DNA of 11,213 nt from assembly GCA_900556055.1 (NCBI GenBank), contig USNJ01000055.1:1-11213 (forward strand), read 5' to 3'. Below the pieces are notes generated by a model. That model was not told the DNA's origin and made no database searches. It worked only from the letters and a program-made list of their open reading frames with translations. A program made the translations under genes and the position numbers. The DNA is from an uncultured Ruminococcus sp. Lineage in GTDB: Bacteria > Bacillota > Clostridia > Oscillospirales > Ruminococcaceae. The number at the start of each line of letters is the position of its first letter. The first letter of the stretch is position 1. Below, piece after piece: positions 7,029 to 11,213 of the stretch.

Positions 7029-7973
7029 ATGTCAATTATTAAACTTGAACCTGCATTCAAGGATTATCTCTGGGGCGGAACCCGTCTCCGCACGGATTTC
7101 GGAAAAAAATGCGATTTTGATAAGGTCGCTGAAAGCTGGGAGCTTTCCTGCCACAAGGACGGCAGCAGCGTTGTTGCAAGCGGCGAATTCAAGGGTCTGA
7201 CCCTCGCTGAATACATCGAGAAAAAGGGAAAGGCTGTACTCGGAACAGACTGCAAAAAGTTTGAGAACTTCCCTATTCTTATCAAGCTGATCGACGCAAA
7301 GGACAACCTCTCCGTTCAGGTCCACCCGAACAATGAATACGCACAGCGCGTTGAAGGCGAATACGGCAAGACCGAGATGTGGTATATCGTTGACTGCGAT
7401 GAGGGTGCTGAGCTTCTCTACGGCTTCAAGAAGGAGATCTCCAAGGAAGAATTTGCCGAGAGAATAGCAAACAACACTCTTCTCGAAGTAACAAACTCCG
7501 TTCCCGTCAAGAAGGGCGATGTTTTCTTCATAGAGGCAGGCACTCTCCATGCAATAGGCAAGGGCATACTTATCGCTGAGATACAGCAGAATTCCAACAC
7601 AACATACAGAATTTACGATTACGGCAGAGTCGGCAAGGACGGAAAGCCCCGTGAGCTGCACGTTGAAAAGGCAAAGGACGTTACACGTCTTGCACCCGCA
7701 AAGGCTTATCCCGATCACCCTATTGAAAAGCATGACGGATACACATCAAAGCTGCTTTCTTCCTGCGATTATTTTACTGCATATGCTGTTGATGTTGACG
7801 GCACAGCAGTTCTGAATGCCGATGACAAGTCATTTCTTTCTCTGCTTTTCCTCGATGGAAATGCTGATGTTTCGGGAGTTCCCGCAGTCAAGGGCGACAG
7901 CATCTTTGCTGATGCAGGCACAGGCGAGATAAAGATCACAGGCAAGTGCCGCCTTATACTTACAAAAGTTTGA
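7029..7973 (+). CDS. manA: Mannose-6-phosphate isomerase, type I (class of Bacillus ManA)
   Basis: The 314-residue cytoplasmic enzyme interconverts mannose 6-phosphate and fructose 6-phosphate, linking mannose use, or GDP-mannose supply, to glycolysis. The start region reads LEPAFKDYLWGGTRL, typical of the family. The zinc ligands are visible as Q97 and H99 in LSVQVHP, E116 in GKTEMWY and H174 in AGTLHAIG. The conserved active-site arginine lies in TTYRIYDYGR (R194). Length matches the short Firmicutes form of about 315 residues. The ATG at 7029 is chosen because the frame can be extended upstream only into the promoter itself (TTG at 6963 is the -35 box) and because AAAGGGG at 7012-7018 precedes it. 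It heads a five-gene operon. The ROK kinase follows after 31 bases. Confidence 0.95.
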   Translation: MSIIKLEPAFKDYLWGGTRLRTDFGKKCDFDKVAESWELSCHKDGSSVVASGEFKGLTLAEYIEKKGKAVLGTDCKKFENFPILIKLIDAKDNLSVQVHPNNEYAQRVEGEYGKTEMWYIVDCDEGAELLYGFKKEISKEEFAERIANNTLLEVTNSVPVKKGDVFFIEAGTLHAIGKGILIAEIQQNSNTTYRIYDYGRVGKDGKPRELHVEKAKDVTRLAPAKAYPDHPIEKHDGYTSKLLSSCDYFTAYAVDVDGTAVLNADDKSFLSLLFLDGNADVSGVPAVKGDSIFADAGTGEIKITGKCRLILTKV

Positions 7974-7988
7974 TTCAAAAGTTTGATT
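7963..7988 (+). repeat. Perfect 13-bp tandem duplication across the manA stop codon
   Basis: CAAAAGTTTGATT occurs twice back to back (7963-7975 and 7976-7988). The first copy contains the manA stop codon TGA at 7971-7973. The second extends the gap to the ROK gene and abuts its ribosome binding site. It looks like a replication-slippage duplication. Confidence 0.9.
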
Positions 7989-8004
7989 TTAAGGAGAGTT
8001 TATC

Positions 8005-8955
8005 GTGAAATATTATATTGGTATCGACCTCGGCGGAACAAATATCAAGGCAGGCGTTGTAACGGAAAATTTTGAGATCATCGCAAAGGCTACCACAAAG
8101 ACACTCTGCCCCCGTCCCGCTGAAGAGATCTGCGCAGACATGGCTAAGGTATCCATTGAAGCTGCCGAAAAAGCAGGCATCTCCATTGACGATGTTGAAT
8201 GGATCGGTATAGGCACACCGGGTATTGCCGATAATATCAACGGCACTATCCCCTATTCCAACAATCTTGATTTCCATGATGTTCCCGTAAGAAAGTATAT
8301 CCAGCAGAAGATAAATAAGCCTGTTTATGTTGCAAATGACGCAAATGCCGCTGCATACGGCGAATTTGTTGCAGGAGCTGCAAAGGGTGCAAAGGACGCA
8401 GTATGCATCACGCTCGGAACAGGCGTCGGCGCAGGCGTTATCGTTGACGGAAAGATCCTCACAGGCGCAAACCTCGCAGGCGCTGAGATCGGACATATGG
8501 TCATTGAGGTAGACGGTCCTCAGTGCACATGCGGAAGAAAGGGATGCTTTGAGGTATTCTCCTCCGCAACAGGTCTTATCCGCATGACAAAGGAAGCTAT
8601 GGCAGAAACTCCCGATTCCATCATGCACAAGATGGCTGAGGAGGACGGCAAGGTCTCCGCACGTCTGGCATTCAACGCTATGCGTGCAGGCGACAGCGCA
8701 GCAAAGGCTGTCGTTGACAAGTACATAAAGTATCTCGCAGCAGGAATCACAAACACTATCAACATCTTCCAGCCCGATGTTCTCTGCATCGGCGGCGGCG
8801 TGTGCAACGAGGGCGATCCTCTTATGGTGCCAATGCGCGAGCTTGTCAAGAAGGAAGTTTACACAAGAATGCTCGATAAGAACACAAGGATCGAGATCGC
8901 ATCTCTCGGAAATGATGCAGGCATCATAGGCGCTGCATTCCTCGGAAATTCGTGA
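8005..8955 (+). CDS. ROK-family sugar kinase, probably glucokinase
   Basis: The 316-residue cytoplasmic enzyme carries all ROK marks: the ATP phosphate loop IGIDLGGTNIKAG at 5-17, the catalytic Asp in NDANAAAYGEF (D112), GTGVGAGVIVDGKI (138-151), the sugar-binding GAEIGHM (E161, H164), and the zinc-binding CTCGRKGC (Cys 174, 176, 181 together with H164). There is no N-terminal DNA-binding helix-turn-helix, so it is a kinase and not a ROK repressor. Glucose is the likeliest substrate given similarity in style to Firmicutes glucokinases, but mannose, fructose or N-acetylmannosamine are possible, and mannose would pair neatly with the manA gene upstream. The GTG start at 8005 is supported by AAGGAGA at 7991-7997. 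Gaps to neighbours are 31 and 30 bases. Confidence 0.92.
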   Translation: MKYYIGIDLGGTNIKAGVVTENFEIIAKATTKTLCPRPAEEICADMAKVSIEAAEKAGISIDDVEWIGIGTPGIADNINGTIPYSNNLDFHDVPVRKYIQQKINKPVYVANDANAAAYGEFVAGAAKGAKDAVCITLGTGVGAGVIVDGKILTGANLAGAEIGHMVIEVDGPQCTCGRKGCFEVFSSATGLIRMTKEAMAETPDSIMHKMAEEDGKVSARLAFNAMRAGDSAAKAVVDKYIKYLAAGITNTINIFQPDVLCIGGGVCNEGDPLMVPMRELVKKEVYTRMLDKNTRIEIASLGNDAGIIGAAFLGNS

Positions 8956-8985
8956 TAAAGTCATAGGAAGGAACGGTAAAAAGCA

Positions 8986-9435
8986 ATGGCGGACGAAAAG
9001 ATCAGATCAGGCAGAGCGGGAAAGACCGCAGGACGTTTATTACTGCTGCTATCAACAGTCATACTAATCGCCGCCATTGTTTTTTCCTCTTACATGGGCG
9101 GTCAGAGCAAGCTTATGTCAAAGCTGACTGCATATTACAAAAGCGGAACTATCGACAAGATCGGGACACTTATTTCCGATAATGCCGATAAAGACGGGCT
9201 TCTCCGTGATATACAAAATTCATGGGACATGGAATCTGCGATATACGGCGATGATCTGTCGGTAAGATATAAATTTGAATCCCGAAGCGCAATGAGCAGC
9301 GATGAATTCATCTACAACTGCGAAGTGACCTTCTACGGAGGCGATAATCCCGCCGATAAACGCTTTTACAGCGTTCTCATGGTAAGGGAAAACGGCACAT
9401 GGCGCATTGCGGGATATAACAGAACATCACGCTGA
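8986..9435 (+). CDS. Uncharacterised single-pass membrane protein
   Basis: I do not recognise a named family. The 149-residue protein has a basic N-terminus (KIRSGRAGKTAGR), one membrane helix at about 16-36 (LLLLLSTVILIAAIVFSSYM), and an outward-facing domain of about 110 residues. That domain starts with helices and ends in a strand-rich part, YNCEVTFYGG to GTWRIAGYNR. The ending resembles NTF2-like or DUF4878-like extracytoplasmic domains, which often close on a strand such as G-x-W-x-I; this is inference. An uncleaved anchor is more likely than a signal peptide because no clear cleavage motif follows. AGGAAGGAA at 8965-8973 serves as ribosome binding site. It lies 30 bases after the ROK gene and 29 bases before the next, so it belongs to the manA operon. 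Confidence 0.8.
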   Translation: MADEKIRSGRAGKTAGRLLLLLSTVILIAAIVFSSYMGGQSKLMSKLTAYYKSGTIDKIGTLISDNADKDGLLRDIQNSWDMESAIYGDDLSVRYKFESRSAMSSDEFIYNCEVTFYGGDNPADKRFYSVLMVRENGTWRIAGYNRTSR

Positions 9436-9464
9436 ATAAACATCTGAAAAGGACGGTAATATAT

Positions 9465-9737
9465 ATGAAATCAAAGGAATTCGATATCCCCGGAATTTAT
9501 TATTTTGAAGCTAAGAATATATTCAGCGGAAGCGGCGCAGGCGGAAAATTTAATTTCAGGCTCAATCCCGTGAAAAATGACGGAATGATTAATCTTGTGA
9601 TCTGGTACGGCGAAAAGGCATATGATCTCAGTGAGATCGTATTTGAGGAAGATTTCGAGCTTTCCGAAAGCGGATATCAGGCAGCACTCAGCCGTCTTGA
9701 CGAAAAGTTTGAAAGCTTTCTTAAAGAAAAACAATGA
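9465..9737 (+). CDS. Uncharacterised small soluble protein
   Basis: This 90-residue acidic protein is not assigned to a family. It has no signal peptide or membrane helix. The first two thirds look strand-rich (GIYYFEAKN, KFNFRLNP, MINLVIWYG). The last third is predicted helical and charged (SGYQAALSRLDEKFESFLKE). AAAAGGA at 9447-9453 and the ATG at 9465 define the start. The leader resembles that of the preceding small gene, with GGACGGTAA here and GGAACGGTAA there. It sits 31 bases before prfC in the same run. Complete frame, strong start signal and host-like codon use support it as a real gene. Confidence 0.75.
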   Translation: MKSKEFDIPGIYYFEAKNIFSGSGAGGKFNFRLNPVKNDGMINLVIWYGEKAYDLSEIVFEEDFELSESGYQAALSRLDEKFESFLKEKQ

Positions 9738-9752
9738 TCCCATTTTATATAC

Positions 9753-9771
9753 AGGAGGATAAACCCCATTG
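9753..9771 (+). promoter_or_regulatory. Ribosome binding site that decides a TTG start for prfC
   Basis: AGGAGG at 9753-9758 is a full Shine-Dalgarno match and lies 10 bases before TTG at 9769-9771. The nearby ATG at 9779 is in another frame. The TTG-initiated sequence MNKYEKEINKRRTFAIISHP is a standard RF3 N-terminus. Confidence 0.85.
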
Positions 9772-11213
9772 AATAAATATGAAAAGGAAATAAACAAGCG
9801 TCGGACATTTGCGATCATCTCCCACCCTGACGCAGGTAAAACAACACTGACCGAAAAGTTCCTGCTTTACGGAGGAGCTATCGCACTTGCAGGATCCGTA
9901 AAGGGCAAAAAGTCCGACAGACACGCGGTTTCCGACTGGATGGAGATCGAAAAGCAGAGAGGTATCTCAGTAACATCGTCCGTTCTCCAGTTCAATTATA
10001 AGGACTGCTGCATCAATATCCTCGACACACCCGGACATCAGGATTTCTCCGAGGATACCTACCGTACACTGATGGCTGCGGACTCCGCTGTAATGGTCAT
10101 CGACGCTGCAAAAGGCGTTGAGAACCAGACAAGAAAGCTGTTCAAGGTCTGCGTAATGCGTCATATCCCGATATTTACGTTTATCAACAAGATGGATCGT
10201 GAAGCGAAAAATCCTTTTGACCTGCTCGATCAGATCGAAAACGAACTCGGTATCAAGACCTTCCCCGTAAACTGGCCTATCGGCTGCGGAAAGGAATTCA
10301 AGGGCGTTTACGACAGAATGAAGCGCCACATCATCTCGTTTACTGCAAACGGCGGACAGCGCATGGCTGATGCAGTTGAGGCCGATCTTTCAGATGAAAG
10401 CCTGAATGATCTTATCGGCGAAGAAAACCGTCAGACCCTTTTCGATGATATTGAGCTTCTCGACGGCGCAAGCTATGAATTTGACCTTGATGCGGTTCAC
10501 AGAGGAGAGCTTTCTCCCGTATTCTTCGGATCTGCGCTGACGAATTTCGGCGTTGAACCGTTCCTTGAGGACTTTATCAAAATGTCCGCACCTCCCCTGC
10601 CCAGAATGTCTGCGGAGGGCGAGATCAGCCCTTATGATGACGATTTCTCGGCATTCGTGTTCAAGATACAGGCTAATATGAACAAGGCTCACCGTGACCG
10701 TCTGACCTTCATGAGAATATGCTCGGGACGCTTTGACCGTGACATGGAGGTTTATCATGTTCAGGGCGACAAAAAGCTGCGTCTTTCACAGCCTCAGCAG
10801 ATGATGGCGCAGGAACGTGAGATCATCAACGAAGCATATGCCGGCGATATCATCGGCGTGTTCGACCCCGGCATCTTCTCCATCGGCGACACCATCACCG
10901 TGCCGGGCAAGAAGTTCCGCTTCGGCGGCATCCCGACCTTCGAGCCGGAGCACTTCATGTCCGTCAGTCCCAAGGACACGATGAAGCGCAAGCAGTTCGT
11001 CAAGGGCATCGAGCAGATCGCGCAGGAGGGCGCCATCCAGATCTTCAAAATGCCGGACTCCGGCTTCGAGGACGTCGTGGTCGGCGTGGTCGGTACGCTG
11101 CAATTCGACGTGTTTGAGTACCGCATGAAAAGCGAGTACGGCGTGGAGCTGCGCATGAGTGCGCTGCCCTACGAGCACCTGCGGCTCATCGCGGAATGTC
11201 CCTGCGACCCCAA
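9769..11213 (+). CDS. prfC: Peptide chain release factor 3 GTPase (3' partial)
   Basis: RF3 is a translational GTPase that recycles class I release factors from the ribosome after termination. The visible 481 codons cover the G domain with HPDAGKTT (G1, 19-26), RGISVTSS (G2), DTPGHQD (G3, 86-92), NKMD (G4, 140-143) and GSAL (G5). They continue through domain II (FVFKIQANMN, AHRDRLTFMR) and into domain III (VVGTLQFDVFEYRM). Family members have about 525-530 residues, so about 45-50 are missing at the end. SDRHAVSDWMEIEKQRGIS is the RF3-type stretch that separates it from EF-G. It is the last visible gene of the manA operon. Oddity: from about codon 358-365 onward GC content and codon choice change sharply while the frame and protein conservation continue (see the separate entry). 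Confidence 0.95.
   Translation, partial: MNKYEKEINKRRTFAIISHPDAGKTTLTEKFLLYGGAIALAGSVKGKKSDRHAVSDWMEIEKQRGISVTSSVLQFNYKDCCINILDTPGHQDFSEDTYRTLMAADSAVMVIDAAKGVENQTRKLFKVCVMRHIPIFTFINKMDREAKNPFDLLDQIENELGIKTFPVNWPIGCGKEFKGVYDRMKRHIISFTANGGQRMADAVEADLSDESLNDLIGEENRQTLFDDIELLDGASYEFDLDAVHRGELSPVFFGSALTNFGVEPFLEDFIKMSAPPLPRMSAEGEISPYDDDFSAFVFKIQANMNKAHRDRLTFMRICSGRFDRDMEVYHVQGDKKLRLSQPQQMMAQEREIINEAYAGDIIGVFDPGIFSIGDTITVPGKKFRFGGIPTFEPEHFMSVSPKDTMKRKQFVKGIEQIAQEGAIQIFKMPDSGFEDVVVGVVGTLQFDVFEYRMKSEYGVELRMSALPYEHLRLIAECPCDP
10840..11213 (+). other. High-GC 3' segment of prfC with foreign codon use
   Basis: By hand count GC is about 62% in 10861-11213, against about 51% in 10501-10800. Third-position GC is about 92% (108 of 117 codons) from 10861 on, against about 60% (72 of 120) in the 120 codons before. 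The change falls between TAT at 10837 and TTC at 10861. Arg shifts from CGT and AGA to CGC, Leu from CTT to CTG, and GAT and TAT nearly vanish. The encoded RF3 sequence stays in frame and plausible. The segment comes from a different codon-use background, by recombination or by joining of two genomes in assembly. Confidence 0.85.

Noticed and set aside
7975..8964. Long cysteine-rich 329-residue open frame on the minus strand opposite the ROK kinase gene
   Set aside because: It mirrors a well-supported ROK gene. Its Cys and Ala richness comes from reading the frequent GCA and GC-rich codons backwards, and no promoter or ribosome binding site supports it.
8986..9435. Small membrane protein considered as part of a toxin-antitoxin or secretion system with the 90-residue neighbour
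   Set aside because: No toxin, antitoxin or secretion motif is visible, and the genes sit inside a housekeeping operon in host-like codon use.
10786..11178. Minus-strand 130-residue open frame rich in His, Asp and Leu at the window end
   Set aside because: It is the antisense reading of the high-GC prfC segment, where stops are rare. The plus-strand RF3 frame carries clear family motifs.

Overview
The window looks like chromosomal DNA from a Ruminococcus-like member of the Oscillospiraceae (Clostridia). The grounds are moderate GC, strong AGGAGG-type ribosome binding sites, sigma-A promoters of the TTGACA-N17-TATAAT type, and protein families typical of anaerobic gut or rumen Firmicutes: a HemN-like radical SAM enzyme, a YjfB-type motility protein, a type I phosphomannose isomerase and a ROK kinase. 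This placement rests on style and family content, not on a database match. I see no CRISPR array, insertion sequence, tRNA or rRNA.

Layout. (1) 1-1685, plus strand: the 3' part of a radical SAM (HemN/HemW-like) protein continuing in one frame into an NrtR-like Nudix plus winged-helix module. (2) 1757-3038, plus strand: a consensus promoter, a small soluble chemoreceptor with a compact PocR-like sensor, then a YjfB-type protein, closed by a terminator. (3) 4735-3037, minus strand: a two-gene operon of a protein resembling a degenerate sensor kinase followed by a lipoprotein. It has its own consensus promoter and converges on the same terminator hairpin. (4) 4736-5086: a divergent intergenic region with one promoter facing each way, a 10-bp palindrome and an orphan hairpin. 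(5) 5003-6779, plus strand: a single-gene unit for a SulP/SLC26 anion transporter with a STAS domain. (6) 6963-11213, plus strand: a five-gene run read from one promoter: phosphomannose isomerase (manA), ROK sugar kinase, two uncharacterised small proteins and the release factor 3 GTPase gene prfC, which runs off the window. The intergenic gaps are 29-31 bases and no terminator is visible between the genes.

How the genes fit together. manA and the ROK kinase can feed mannose 6-phosphate and free glucose into glycolysis. The receptor and YjfB protein suggest a motile, sensing cell. The kinase-like protein and lipoprotein form an uncharacterised pair.

The most striking signals are two. First, base composition and codon use jump abruptly inside prfC near 10840-10861 (third-position GC from about 60% to about 92% by hand count) while the reading frame stays intact. 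This means either recombination with a high-GC relative or a chimeric assembly. Second, the radical SAM/NrtR-like fusion has a fully intact Nudix box. No clear-cut new defence or mobile system is visible.
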